In this document: one piece after another, positions 43,922 through 53,000 of the stretch | Numbering within the stretch: the first letter of the stretch is position 1 | How the letters are laid out: every line of letters begins with the position of its first letter | Origin: Pseudochrobactrum asaccharolyticum | GTDB lineage: Bacteria; Pseudomonadota; Alphaproteobacteria; Rhizobiales; Rhizobiaceae | Length of the DNA: 64,000 nucleotides | Direction of reading: 5' to 3' | Assembly (NCBI RefSeq): GCF_003314995.1 | Contig: NZ_QNRH01000006.1 | Location: forward strand, 62,001 to 126,000 | Position numbers and translations under genes: made by a program | Notes under the pieces: model-generated | Databases searched by the model: none | The model's input: the letters and a program-made list of their open reading frames with translations, nothing else | What the model was told of the DNA's origin: nothing

Positions 43922-44719
43922 TCAGGCCGGATGCACTGCGCCGGTTCGGGAGCCGTGATGGCAAATATCGTGCATACCCGTTATAGTATTAATATGTGCC
44001 AGCATCGGGGCAAGACGTTCTGCCCATGCCTGCACACCTTCCGGCGTCGCAATCAGATCCTGCCGCACCTCGATCAGTACGTTGGCATAGCCTTTTGTGG
44101 TGCAATGGCGGAACAAGGTGTCATTACGCAACGCGCCGTCATAGGGCTCATTATCGCCGACTGTTAAGCTGCCGTCCTCGCGCAACATCGATAGCAGTGG
44201 TGTAATCGCACGATCGTCCTTATCCCAGAGCAGGGCAATCTGCCATGGGCGCGGGGTGGTTTTCCAGACCGGTGTATAGGAATGGATTGAGACGACAAAG
44301 GGTGCTTGGCCGCTGCTTTCGAGCATCCGGTTGCAGGCCGTATCGACGGCAGTATGATAAGGGCGATAAAACTGGTTCAGCCGGTTTTCACGTTCCTGCC
44401 CGCTCATCGGGTAATTGGCCGGAATGATCGCGCCGTCTGATAATTGCATGATCAGGGTCGGATCATCTTCACCGCGGTTCGGGTCGATCAGCAGGCGTGA
44501 GAAACCGCCAAGCACTGCGGGACTGTTGAGCTTTTCTGCCATTTTTCGCGTCAGCATTTCCACGCCGATATCATAGGCAATATGGCGCTCAAATACCCGC
44601 GGCTCCAGACCCAGCGTACCGTAATTTTCCGGCACTGCACGGCTGGCATGATCGGCAATCAGCAGCAAACCTTGTGCATAATCACCGTCGAGAACTTCAA
44701 AAGGGGAGAAGGCTGTCAT
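43922..44719 (-). CDS. N-formylglutamate amidohydrolase family protein
   Basis: A 265-residue enzyme of the FGase family, which hydrolyses N-formyl-glutamate in histidine catabolism or related N-acyl substrates. Conserved stretches: LLIADHASRAVPENYG, AYDIGVEMLT, SRLLIDPNRGEDDPTLI, VVSIHSYTPVW, and LIEVRQDLI, containing the His/Asp/Glu metal ligands. It is not with hut genes, so the true substrate is uncertain. The ATG at 44719 follows GGAACTGAG. Confidence 0.87.
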   Translation of the reverse strand: MTAFSPFEVLDGDYAQGLLLIADHASRAVPENYGTLGLEPRVFERHIAYDIGVEMLTRKMAEKLNSPAVLGGFSRLLIDPNRGEDDPTLIMQLSDGAIIPANYPMSGQERENRLNQFYRPYHTAVDTACNRMLESSGQAPFVVSIHSYTPVWKTTPRPWQIALLWDKDDRAITPLLSMLREDGSLTVGDNEPYDGALRNDTLFRHCTTKGYANVLIEVRQDLIATPEGVQAWAERLAPMLAHINTITGMHDICHHGSRTGAVHPA

Positions 44720-45334
44720 CTCAGTTCCGCTGTAGTTCTTTGTTTGGTCGCATCGTCACGGACAGTTCAGGTTGATTGAACTCGGGCTGTGAAATGCTCC
44801 GGGATCGGATGGCTAAGCTATAAAGAGATTGCAAGGAATTGCGAGCCATTTGTGACAAATCGCAAGGCGAGGCATTCGGGAGGGCTGGCATCCTCTCTCA
44901 TGCTGGGCTATAGGAAGAATAACAATTAAATCGATTTGATTTTATTGTTATTCCTGAAAGTGACTGAATTCGTAAAACAGGGAGATGAATTGCAGACAGC
45001 GGTTGAAGCGGCTGAAACCAGACAGGATTGCAGAGGTGGCGGGTGCAGTTGATGCAGCTCTGCCGGACTATTTTGCAAATTGTTCTGATTTACAGCGGAA
45101 AACTGTTCGCAGGCTCTTGAGTCTATCTGCAACTTGCGTGAATTATGCGGTTTTATGGCATCGCATTTTCGCTTTTTTGCAGATACGGTGCCACAACCCG
45201 GTTGTTTACAGTGTTGTGTTCATTTGTTTTATCCGCAAAGGCTTAAGGCAGGGAACATAGTTTGGTGATAATGGTCAGACATTACACCTTGCTGTCATAT
45301 TTAAGCAGTACCGTGCGCTGAAAGGTCCTGGCGG
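44720..45334. other. 615-bp interval with a nested palindrome, no supported gene
   Basis: A palindrome pairs GAATAACAAT (44917-44926) with ATTGTTATTC (44944-44953), enclosing AAATCGATTT (44928-44937), itself a palindrome. It lies 198 bp from the amidohydrolase start. A 91-codon frame at 44985-45260 (plus strand) has no family resemblance and unusual composition, and I do not call it. The last 70 bases hold the DUF1036-pyk leader. Confidence 0.4.
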
Positions 45335-45805
45335 ATGCGTCTTCATTCTACCCTGTCATATGTTTTGGCACTTGCTTCGGTTACATTTATCTCGGTGGCG
45401 TTTTCTGCGCCGGAAGCCCGCGCTGATTTCCGTGTATGTAACTCGACGCAAAATCTAGTTGGTGTTGCAATCGGCTATCGGGCCAAGAGCGGATGGGTAA
45501 CGGAAGGCTGGTGGCAAATTAACGGATCGAGCTGCAAAACCCTGATCGAAGGCCCGCTCGCCTCCCGTTATTACTATGTCTATGCGGAAGATTCCGAAAG
45601 CGGCGGCCGCTGGGATGGTAAGGTCAATATGTGCGTGGCCGAAAACGAATTCAAAATTAATGGCGTGAATGACTGTTTTGCCCGCGGTTTTCAACGCACC
45701 GGTTTTCAGGAATATGATACGGGCGAACAATCGAGCTGGATGGTGCAGCTCACTGACGATGCACCGTCCGGCAATGCCACAGTGACAGGAACCAATCATC
45801 AATGA
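45335..45805 (+). CDS. DUF1036 secreted protein
   Basis: A 156-residue exported protein with a signal peptide (to about AFSAPEARA) and the DUF1036 domain: DFRVCNSTQNLVGVAIGYRAKSGWVTEGWW, SCKTLIEGPLASRYYYVYAED, YVYAEDSESGGRWDGKVNMCV and a closing NDCFARGFQRTGF. Four cysteines in the mature part suggest two disulfides in the periplasm. Function unknown. The stop codon overlaps the pyk start (ATGA), so a secreted protein and a glycolytic enzyme are translated as a coupled pair. Confidence 0.9.
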   Translation: MRLHSTLSYVLALASVTFISVAFSAPEARADFRVCNSTQNLVGVAIGYRAKSGWVTEGWWQINGSSCKTLIEGPLASRYYYVYAEDSESGGRWDGKVNMCVAENEFKINGVNDCFARGFQRTGFQEYDTGEQSSWMVQLTDDAPSGNATVTGTNHQ

Positions 45806-47238
45806 GACGTGCGCGTAAGGTAAAAATTCTCGCAACACTTGGTCCCGCATCTTCGGAAGAAGCGGTTATTGAGAAATTGTTTGAGGCCGGTGCGGATGTT
45901 TTCCGTATCAATATGAGCCATGCAGATCATGATCTGATGCGCGAGCTGGTGCGCCGCATCCGTAATGTGGAGCGCAAACTTGGCCGCCCGATCGGTATTC
46001 TGGCAGATTTGCAGGGGCCGAAGCTGCGCGTTGGCAAATTCAAAGACGGCAAGGTTGAGCTGACACCGGGGCAGACCTTCACACTGGACGATAATGAAAC
46101 ACCGGGCGACGAAACCCGCGTATTCCTGCCGCATCCGGAAATTTTGCAGGCTGTGCAGGCCGGTGACCGTCTGCTGATCGATGACGGCCGCTTAGCTTTG
46201 CAGGCCGAAGCAACCGACGGTAAATCCATTCGTTGTAAAGTGATCTCCGGCACTAAAATTTCTGACCGCAAAGGCGTGAGCCTGCCGGATACAACTTTGC
46301 CGGTTGGTGCGTTGACGGAAAAAGATCGCCGCGATCTTGATGCAGTTCTACTGGAAGATATTGACTGGGTGGCGCTGTCCTTCATTCAGCGTCCGGAAGA
46401 TCTGGCGGAAGTGCGTAAGATTGCGCGTGGCCGTGTTGCCCTGATGTCGAAGATTGAAAAGCCGCAGGCGGTTACCCGTCTCGATGAGATCATCGAATTG
46501 TCGGATGCGCTGATGGTCGCCCGTGGTGATCTGGGTGTGGAAATGCCGCTGGAAAGCGTTCCGGGCATCCAGAAGCAGATCGTCCGTGCCTGCCGTAAAG
46601 CTGGTAAGCCGGTTGTGGTTGCAACCCAGATGCTGGAATCAATGATTTCGGCGCCGGTGCCAACCCGTGCGGAAGTCTCTGACGTGGCGACAGCCGTGTT
46701 TGACGGTGCGGATGCGGTGATGCTGTCTGCGGAATCGGCTGCCGGTGATTATCCGGTGGAAGCGGTTGCGACCATGGCGCGTATTGCAGAAAAAGTGGAA
46801 CGCGATCCAAACTATCCGTCGATCGTCAATAATCAGCGTTCAGAACCGGAAGCAACCGGTGCGGATGCGGTGTCTCTGGCAGCCCGTCAGATTGCCACCA
46901 CGCTGAACCTCTCGGCTATCATCTGCTATACCTCTTCGGGCACGACCGGCCTCAGAGCGTCGCGTGAGCGCCCGCTGACGCCGATCATTGCCCTGTCGCC
47001 GGTTGTGGAGACTGCGCGCCGCCTGTCGCTCGTCTGGGGGCTGCATTGCGTCGTCACAGAAGATGCGCATGATCTGGACGATGTGGTCAATCGCGCTTGT
47101 AATATTGCCTATCGTGAGGAATTCGCCAAACCGGGTGATCGCGTGATCATTACTGTTGGCGTGCCGCTCAGAACACCGGGCAACACCAATATGCTGCGCA
47201 TTGCCTATATTGGCATGGATGGTCTGACAGGGATCTGA
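45802..47238 (+). CDS. pyk: Pyruvate kinase
   Basis: A 478-residue glycolytic enzyme converting phosphoenolpyruvate and ADP to pyruvate and ATP. Landmarks: KILATLGPASSEEAVIEKLFEAGADVFRINMSH, IGILADLQGPKLRVGKF, the active-site Lys in MSKIEKPQAV, metal ligands in DALMVARGDLGVEMP, and VATQMLESMI. The C-terminal domain (about 340-478) is complete. The ATG at 45802 overlaps the DUF1036 stop; no separate ribosome binding site is clear, in line with translational coupling. Confidence 0.97.
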   Translation: MRRARKVKILATLGPASSEEAVIEKLFEAGADVFRINMSHADHDLMRELVRRIRNVERKLGRPIGILADLQGPKLRVGKFKDGKVELTPGQTFTLDDNETPGDETRVFLPHPEILQAVQAGDRLLIDDGRLALQAEATDGKSIRCKVISGTKISDRKGVSLPDTTLPVGALTEKDRRDLDAVLLEDIDWVALSFIQRPEDLAEVRKIARGRVALMSKIEKPQAVTRLDEIIELSDALMVARGDLGVEMPLESVPGIQKQIVRACRKAGKPVVVATQMLESMISAPVPTRAEVSDVATAVFDGADAVMLSAESAAGDYPVEAVATMARIAEKVERDPNYPSIVNNQRSEPEATGADAVSLAARQIATTLNLSAIICYTSSGTTGLRASRERPLTPIIALSPVVETARRLSLVWGLHCVVTEDAHDLDDVVNRACNIAYREEFAKPGDRVIITVGVPLRTPGNTNMLRIAYIGMDGLTGI

Positions 47239-47257
47239 CCCTATTTCAGGTGAAATT

Positions 47258-47287
47258 AAAAAGCCCGCTGATCACAGCGGGCTTTTT
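47258..47287. terminator. Bidirectional terminator between pyk and the TPR gene
   Basis: AAAAAGCCCGCTG (47258-47270) and CAGCGGGCTTTTT (47275-47287) form a perfect 13-bp stem with a 4-nt loop. Confidence 0.95.
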
Positions 47288-47297
47288 GTATGTTAGA

Positions 47298-48029
47298 TCA
47301 GAGCGCTGTATCGCTGTCAGCTTCGGTCAGTTTCAGCATTTCATCCTGAGCTTCTTTCATCATCGGATAAACGCTCAGAGCCTGATGATAGAGCCGCAGC
47401 GCACCTTTGCGGTTGCCGGTCTCCCGCAACAGGGTTGCATAATTGATGAGCACGTCGAAATTGCGCGGTTCTAAAATCATTGCCTGCCGGATATCGCGCA
47501 ATGCCGGTGCCAGTTCATTGCGGCGCAGATGCAGGCGGGCGCGTAGCTGCCACACGGTGGCATTGTCAGGACGCTGCGCCATCACCTCGTCGATATAATC
47601 CTGTGCTTCGGCCTCGCGCGACTGATTGAGCGCGGTCTCTGCCCAGCGCAGCATCAGATCCAGACTGTCGCTGCCGGTGCGCACAAAGCTCTGACGCAAA
47701 CGGCTGGCGATGGCATGGGACTTCTCCGGTGTTGAAGCTTTGCGCAAATCCGTGAAAAGCTGATCCTGTTCTTTCCGGCGCACCTCGGAGAGCGATCCGC
47801 CGGTTTCCACATCAGGATTTTTCGGCTTCTCTTTGGCCTTAGGTGCAGTCGTGCTGATCGGTGCTGTTTTCGCCGCATCGGGTATTGTCACAGCCGGTGG
47901 CATCGGCTGCACTTGCGGCGCGGTCTTGGTCGTAGCACTGATATCCTCAGCCATAGCAAAGCCCGCTGCTCCTGTAATTAACAGGGCTGGGATCAGGGAA
48001 CCGGTGAGGGGACTGCGTGTTTTCATCAT
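47298..48029 (-). CDS. Exported TPR-repeat protein
   Basis: A 243-residue periplasmic protein. A signal peptide (MMKTRSPLTGSLIPALLITGAAGFAMA) and a Pro/Thr/Lys-rich linker (about 25-70) precede at least three tetratricopeptide repeats: AETALNQSREAEAQDYIDEV, NATVWQLRARLHLRRNELAPALRDIRQAM and NYATLLRETGNRKGALRLYHQAL. TPR arrays bind proteins; the partner is unknown. The ATG at 48029 (or 48026) places the signal peptide at the N terminus. Confidence 0.82.
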   Translation of the reverse strand: MMKTRSPLTGSLIPALLITGAAGFAMAEDISATTKTAPQVQPMPPAVTIPDAAKTAPISTTAPKAKEKPKNPDVETGGSLSEVRRKEQDQLFTDLRKASTPEKSHAIASRLRQSFVRTGSDSLDLMLRWAETALNQSREAEAQDYIDEVMAQRPDNATVWQLRARLHLRRNELAPALRDIRQAMILEPRNFDVLINYATLLRETGNRKGALRLYHQALSVYPMMKEAQDEMLKLTEADSDTAL

Positions 48030-48071
48030 AGTGCTATCATAAAGCAGAAACCGGCTGATTAAAGGCATAAA

Positions 48072-48103
48072 AACAGCGCCGGTAAATTAATACCGGCGCT
48101 GTT
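48072..48103 (-). terminator. Terminator after rpmJ
   Basis: AACAGCGCCGGTA (48072-48084) and TACCGGCGCTGTT (48091-48103) pair perfectly; on the minus strand TTTT follows. Confidence 0.88.
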
Positions 48104-48170
48104 AAAATTCTTACAACTGACTGTCTGAAACAACATTAAAGCTGTTTCTTTCAGCTCATTAACCCCAAGA

Positions 48171-48296
48171 TTAACCTTGGCGGGCTTTAAAGCGAGGAGC
48201 AGTTTTGTTGATGATGTATACGCGGCCCTTACGACGAACCAGCTGGCAGTCACGATGACGGCCTTTGAGCGCTTTAAGCGAATTCTTGATCTTCAT
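48171..48296 (-). CDS. rpmJ: Ribosomal protein L36
   Basis: A 41-residue large-subunit ribosomal protein too short for most gene finders: it begins [17 protein letters not shown] and ends in PRFKARQG. This is the zinc-free form, with one Cys (residue 17) where the zinc-binding type has several Cys/His. The ATG is at 48296. It is monocistronic and closed by a strong hairpin. Confidence 0.95.
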   Translation of the reverse strand: MKIKNSLKALKGRHRDCQLVRRKGRVYIINKTAPRFKARQG

Positions 48297-48537
48297 GTTA
48301 CTCACCAATGTGTTTGGCCCTGAAAGGGCGTATTCCTGGAACGTGTCTCATTTCATTAGAAACGCGCGCTCGTTCCAGCTCTTTGTTTCTATACATGCCT
48401 TGTTCCCAAAAACGGTTCCCGCTTTCGCGAGCATGTTTCAGAGCGAGCCAAAGAGCACGTTTGAATGGTTGAGGTGAAATAGTCAATGAATGGGCCAATT
48501 GTCAACTGCTGATGCGCAAAGAACCCATGAAACCGTG

Positions 48538-49611
48538 TTATTTTCCGCTTTTAATGCGTGTGACATGCCCCATCTTGCGCCCCGGACGTGCCTCTGCCTT
48601 GCCATAGAGATGCAGCACCGCATCCGATTCTGCGAGAATCGCCGGAACTTTAAGCACATCATCACCGATTAGGTTTTCCATCACACAGTCACTATGGCGT
48701 TTCGGGTCACCGAGCGGCAGACCTGCAATGGCACGAATATGCTGCTCGAATTGCGAAACCGCACAGGCAGCTTCTGTCCAATGGCCGGAATTATGCACGC
48801 GCGGTGCAAATTCATTGGCGACAACAGAGCCGTCCGGCAGAACGAAAAATTCAAAGCCCAATACGCCGACATAATCCAGCGCGTGCAACAAATTATAGGT
48901 GGCGCGTGCGCAGGCAACAGCGGTGTCGGTGCTGATTTCGGCAGGAATGGTTGATGTGTCGAGAATACCGTCTTTATGGACATTTTCGGCAATGTCATAA
49001 ATGCGGACATTACCGGCTTTATCACGTGCTGCGATCACGGAAACTTCGCGGGTAAATTCCACGAAACCTTCGAGAATGGCCGGTGCATTCTTGATTGCAG
49101 CAATCGCTTGCGTCGCAGCTTCATTATCGAGGCTGTTGAGGCGTACCTGACCTTTGCCGTCATAACCGAAACGGCGGGTTTTCAGAATGCCGCGTTCATT
49201 CAGCGCGCCAAGTGCTGCGATCAGATCCTCTACATCATCGACCACACGCCAAGGCGCGGTGGCAATATCGCTTTCATTGAGGAACTGCTTTTCAGCAACG
49301 CGGTCCTGCGAGATTTCCAGTGCCAGCGGCGGCGGGGAAACAATGGTTTTAGTTGCCAGAAACTGTGCGGCTTCCACCGGCACATTTTCAAACTCATAGG
49401 TGATGACATCGCAGGCTTCTGCCAGTTCCTGCAATGCTGCGCGGTCATCATAGGCGGCAATGATCTGACGGTTGGCAACTTGTGCGGCAGGGCAATCAGC
49501 CTGCGGCTCCAGAATGATGGTTTTGAAGCTCAGGCGTGCTGCGGCCATGGCCAGCATACGGCCAAGCTGACCACCGCCGATAATTCCGATTGTTGATCCT
49601 GCTTGCAACAT
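48538..49611 (-). CDS. purK: 5-(carboxyamino)imidazole ribonucleotide synthase PurK
   Basis: A 357-residue ATP-grasp enzyme of purine synthesis making N5-CAIR from AIR, ATP and bicarbonate. It has TIGIIGGGQLGRMLAMAAARL at the N terminus, TYEFENVPVEAAQFL, the ATP-grasp loop KTRRFGYDGKGQVRL, and EFAPRVHNSGHWTEAACAVSQFEQHIRAI. It starts three bases after purE and is translated with it. Confidence 0.96.
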   Translation of the reverse strand: MLQAGSTIGIIGGGQLGRMLAMAAARLSFKTIILEPQADCPAAQVANRQIIAAYDDRAALQELAEACDVITYEFENVPVEAAQFLATKTIVSPPPLALEISQDRVAEKQFLNESDIATAPWRVVDDVEDLIAALGALNERGILKTRRFGYDGKGQVRLNSLDNEAATQAIAAIKNAPAILEGFVEFTREVSVIAARDKAGNVRIYDIAENVHKDGILDTSTIPAEISTDTAVACARATYNLLHALDYVGVLGFEFFVLPDGSVVANEFAPRVHNSGHWTEAACAVSQFEQHIRAIAGLPLGDPKRHSDCVMENLIGDDVLKVPAILAESDAVLHLYGKAEARPGRKMGHVTRIKSGK

Positions 49612-49614
49612 GGT

Positions 49615-50121
49615 TCAGACCTCATCTTTCGGGGCGGGTGCCACAGCGTCGGTTTGTTTCTGGCGGTGAGCGTCCAGACGGTCTGCCAGCGGCTTGTCAT
49701 GCAGTGCCAGAACGGCAGCAGCGAGCAGGGCGGCATTGCTGGCACCGGCATTGCCGATTGCGAGGGTGCCGACAGGGATACCGGCAGGCATCTGCACGAT
49801 GGATAACAGGGAATCCTGACCTGACAGTGCCTTGGACTGTACCGGCACGCCAAAGACCGGCAGCGGGGTCATCGAAGCGACCATGCCCGGCAGATGGGCA
49901 GCTCCGCCTGCACCGGCGATAATGACGTGGAAACCCTGATCTCGTGCAGATTTGGCAAAGTCGACCATGCGGTCCGGTGTGCGATGGGCTGAAATAATAC
50001 GGGCATCATAAGCAACCCCCAGCGCATCCAGAACTTGTGCCGCATTGCGCATGGTCGGCCAGTCGGACTGGCTACCCATAATGATGGCGACTTTCGGGGA
50101 AGTTGGAGTGTTATCTGCCAT
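49615..50121 (-). CDS. purE: N5-carboxyaminoimidazole ribonucleotide mutase PurE
   Basis: A 168-residue enzyme converting N5-CAIR to CAIR. The signature [14 protein letters not shown], the catalytic His in [25 protein letters not shown] and [14 protein letters not shown] are intact. purE precedes purK in the usual order with a gap of three bases, so N5-CAIR passes between coupled products. Confidence 0.97.
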   Translation of the reverse strand: MADNTPTSPKVAIIMGSQSDWPTMRNAAQVLDALGVAYDARIISAHRTPDRMVDFAKSARDQGFHVIIAGAGGAAHLPGMVASMTPLPVFGVPVQSKALSGQDSLLSIVQMPAGIPVGTLAIGNAGASNAALLAAAVLALHDKPLADRLDAHRQKQTDAVAPAPKDEV

Positions 50122-50230
50122 GAAATGTCCTGTCAGCTGCGAGGGTTGAAAAACAGAAGGCGGGCAGGCTTTGTGAAAAGTCTGCGATATGTATTTGCGA
50201 TGATATCAGGAGTGCCGGTTTTAAGCCTTG

Positions 50231-50446
50231 TCAGGCAATGATATCCGGAATGATCTTATCTTCCAGCTTGCTCAGCTGATCTTTGATTGCGAGCTTTTTC
50301 TTTTTCATGCGCTGGATGCTGAGCTGATTACAGCCGGTCTGCATCATGGCATTGATGGCAAGGTCAAAATCCGTGTGTTCCTGACGCAACCGTGCAACGG
50401 AGAGGCGAATTTCGGCTTGTTCCTGATCGGCCATGGCATATTCCAT
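50231..50446 (-). CDS. DUF465 (YdcH-like) family protein
   Basis: A 71-residue (or 67 from the ATG at 50434) helical protein: LSVARLRQEHTDFDLAINAMM, QLSIQRMKKKKLAIKDQLSKLEDKIIPD. The pattern RLRQEHxDxDxAI...QRxKKKKLxLKD is the DUF465 signature; such proteins form short antiparallel coiled coils of unknown function. The gene lies upstream of purE on the same strand. Confidence 0.85.
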   Translation of the reverse strand: MEYAMADQEQAEIRLSVARLRQEHTDFDLAINAMMQTGCNQLSIQRMKKKKLAIKDQLSKLEDKIIPDIIA

Positions 50447-50762
50447 CTGATCTTATCTGCGCGGAAGATTATAACTGCAAAATCCCGTATCTGCCATGTG
50501 CTGATACAGGACATGGTTTTTATCAGAGTACTGCAAGTTAGTATAATCCGCCTCTTTTTCAGCTTTGCCCTAGCACAAATTTGGCAAAGTTGAAATGTGC
50601 CAATTATGAATTCGACATTAATGAAATCTCATGCAAAACTGTCATTGTTTTGTCACAGTCTGGTTGAACGTTGAGGGGGTCGTAAAGACAGACGAAACCA
50701 TCAGGACGCTGGATTTGCTGACAAGATGATAGTGATGCGTAATATATATAGGAGAAGCAATA

Positions 50763-50942
50763 ATGGCACTTGAATCCCATCTTGCCTCGCTGGAAAAGAA
50801 GCATGATGCACTGGAAAAAGAAATTTCCGACGCCGCAGCATTGCCAGCTACCGATACGCTGACGATCGCCGATCTCAAACGAAAAAAGCTTCATCTGAAG
50901 GAACAGATTGAAAAGCTTAAAACGCAGGTTACCCGACATTAA
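50763..50942 (+). CDS. DUF465 (YdcH-like) family protein, 59 residues
   Basis: A short gene encoding MALESHLASLEKKHDALEKE followed by LKRKKLHLKEQIEKL, the classic DUF465 pattern of two helices with a Lys-rich turn. The ATG at 50763 follows AGGAGAAG. It is divergent from the other DUF465 gene 316 bp away. Function unknown. In the intervening stretch TTGGCA-N11-TGCCAA (50581-50603) is a small dyad. Confidence 0.88.
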   Translation: MALESHLASLEKKHDALEKEISDAAALPATDTLTIADLKRKKLHLKEQIEKLKTQVTRH

Positions 50943-51058
50943 ACACTAAAACTGTGACATCAGTTCACTACAGAACCGCCGGCAGGGCAGGCTCTGAGCG
51001 ATGAGGTGCAGGCCGGATATCAGGCCCGCACCGGGATATTTTTAGTATTTCAGCTGCA

Positions 51059-52444
51059 CTATTTTTTGAGGCTGACGAGTGTAATGATCAGCGAGATAAG
51101 TGCCAGTCCTGCAGCTGTCAGCAATGTGACAGTAAAGGCTGAGCCGACAGAACTGACTGTGGCATGAACCAGATCCGGTTGCCCGAGTGATGAAATAAAT
51201 ATTGTCGCCATGACCGATGCGCCAGTCATAAAACCTAAGTTGCGCGATAATCCCATTAGACCTGATATGATGCCGCGCTGGTCCTCCGGAGCGGCATTGA
51301 TGATGGCTGTGTTATTACCTGTCAGAAACAGCTGAAAACACGGTGTCAGCATAATAAGCGATACGATATAACCGGTTACTCCGATATGCACCGGCAGATA
51401 GGCCATGCAGATGAGTGCCACAGTCATGGCGCCCAGGCCGGTTGAGAGAATGCGTTTTGCTCCGAACTGGTCCGTGAGACGGCCAGCCGGAACACCTGCC
51501 AAAGCTGCAACTACCGGCCCCACGGCAACAACCAGTCCTGTTTGGGCTTCTCCCAGCAGTAAACCGAAAGACAAAAACAGCGGACCGACGACCAGCATGG
51601 CCATCATGACTGAACTGATGAGCCAATTGGTGAGCAGAGAAGCGCTGATTGCAGGGTTGCGTAAAACGGATAAGGGAACCAGTGGTGACGGCGCTCTGAT
51701 CTCAACGATGATAAAGAAGATGAGCGCCAGCAGTGCGACGGGGATTATGAGCGGTAACCTCAAACCTATGACATTTTGTTGTCCGTTGGATATCAATGCA
51801 TAAAGAAACAGTACGATAGCGAGTAAGAATGCACCCGATAAATCCAGTGTTTGGCTGGTTTTAGTTACAGGCGCGGATGTCGGTATCGCTCTGATTGCCA
51901 AAACCAATATAATAAATCCGCTAACAGCCAGCAGAATAAAGGCCGAGCGCCAGCCAAAGCCGGAGATAAGAAGGCCGCCAAGGGCAGGGCCGAGCGCTGT
52001 ACCGACTGCGGACATAGAGGCAAGCAATCCCATGGCAGAGCCTGTGCGCTCAGAGGAGATCATTCCTCTTAATATTGAGACCGGCAATGCCATAAGGATG
52101 GCGCCACCGATACCCTGTATGGCACGGGCTATGATGAGTGTTGTGAGATTTGGGGCTGTGGCGCACAATAGTGAGCTGCCGGTAAAAATGGTCAGTCCGG
52201 ACAGCAGGATGAAGCGATGGCCGAACAGATCGGCGCAGCGACCTGCCAGCACAATCGTGATGGTGACGGAAAGCAGATAAATCAGCACAACCCATTGCAC
52301 TGCGGAAACAGGTGCTTCCATCGCTCTGCTTAAGGCGGGCAATGCAACTGAGGTGATACTGACAGCCATGGAGGCGAGCAACATTGCTCCCGAAAGAGCA
52401 ATGATTGCAAGACGAGGTGGATTGGTTTGAGGGGCGAAACACAC
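51059..52444 (-). CDS. MFS transporter of the DHA2 (14-helix) type
   Basis: A 461-residue exporter with about 14 helices. Motif A-like GRCADLFGHR, motif C region GLLASMSAVGTALGPALGGLLI and LARAIQGIGGAILMALPVSI mark the drug:H+ antiporter-2 group. It starts with GTG at 52444 behind AGAGGAAC and is divergent from a MerR-family gene whose operator lies in the short intergenic region, so expression is probably induced by a compound sensed by MerR. The substrate is unknown. Confidence 0.9.
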   Translation of the reverse strand: MCFAPQTNPPRLAIIALSGAMLLASMAVSITSVALPALSRAMEAPVSAVQWVVLIYLLSVTITIVLAGRCADLFGHRFILLSGLTIFTGSSLLCATAPNLTTLIIARAIQGIGGAILMALPVSILRGMISSERTGSAMGLLASMSAVGTALGPALGGLLISGFGWRSAFILLAVSGFIILVLAIRAIPTSAPVTKTSQTLDLSGAFLLAIVLFLYALISNGQQNVIGLRLPLIIPVALLALIFFIIVEIRAPSPLVPLSVLRNPAISASLLTNWLISSVMMAMLVVGPLFLSFGLLLGEAQTGLVVAVGPVVAALAGVPAGRLTDQFGAKRILSTGLGAMTVALICMAYLPVHIGVTGYIVSLIMLTPCFQLFLTGNNTAIINAAPEDQRGIISGLMGLSRNLGFMTGASVMATIFISSLGQPDLVHATVSSVGSAFTVTLLTAAGLALISLIITLVSLKK

Positions 52445-52488
52445 AGTGGTTCCTCTTGTAGCAAGTTTGAGTCGCTGCTACATTGCCA

Positions 52489-52506
52489 CTTTAAGTCAAC
52501 TTGAGG
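52489..52506. promoter_or_regulatory. SoxR-box-like dyad between the MFS and merR genes
   Basis: CTTTAAGTCAACTTGAGG matches the SoxR-type operator CCTCAAGTTAACTTGAGG at 15 of 18 positions. On the minus strand TTGACC (52508-52503) is followed after 19 bases by CAATGT, which gives the long -35/-10 spacing usual for MerR-controlled promoters; the -10 match is poor. Confidence 0.6.
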
Positions 52507-52512
52507 TCAAGT

Positions 52513-52920
52513 ATGAAGCTTCTTGATATCGGGGTTCTTGCCGAGCGCAGTGGCGTGCCGCCTTCAACATTACGCTATTACGAGGAAATCGGGCTGATTG
52601 ACTCTTTCTCGCGCCACGGATTACGGCGGCAATATGCGCCGGAAGTGTTGCAGCAACTGGCACTGATTTCACTGGGGAAGATGGCGGGTTTTCCGCTGAG
52701 TGAGATGAAGGGCATGTTCGGCAAGGACGGCACTGCTGATTTGCCACGTCCGGCACTACATCAGCGGGCAGATCAGCTGGATTTACAAATCCGCCAGCTG
52801 ACGACGCTCAGCAAGGCGTTGCGCCATGTCGCGGAGTGTCCGGCAGAAACGCATCTGGCTTGCCCGACCTTTCAAAGGCTGATGAAAGCTGCCCTCAATG
52901 CGCGTAAAGACAAACGTTAA
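52513..52920 (+). CDS. MerR-family transcriptional regulator
   Basis: A 135-residue regulator with the MerR HTH (about 1-70): LDIGVLAERSGVPPSTLRYYEEIGLI, and a coiled-coil dimerisation helix. The C-terminal part has two cysteines in HVAECPAETHLACPTF, unlike the four-cysteine Fe-S site of SoxR, so the signal is not a [2Fe-2S] cluster. The ATG at 52513 is chosen; an in-frame start at 52501 lies in the operator. It faces an MFS exporter gene, suggesting efflux in response to a sensed compound or metal. Confidence 0.9.
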   Translation: MKLLDIGVLAERSGVPPSTLRYYEEIGLIDSFSRHGLRRQYAPEVLQQLALISLGKMAGFPLSEMKGMFGKDGTADLPRPALHQRADQLDLQIRQLTTLSKALRHVAECPAETHLACPTFQRLMKAALNARKDKR

Positions 52921-53000
52921 ACAGCTCAAATGAAGACTGAAATGTCGGGTCGCTGTCGTTGGCGCGCATTCTCTTGGCGCTGCTCCGCCGGTTAAAGCTG

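Noticed and set aside
44985-45260. Possible 91-residue gene in the 615-bp gap before DUF1036
   Set aside because: GGGAG is too close to its ATG, and the product has no recognisable pattern.
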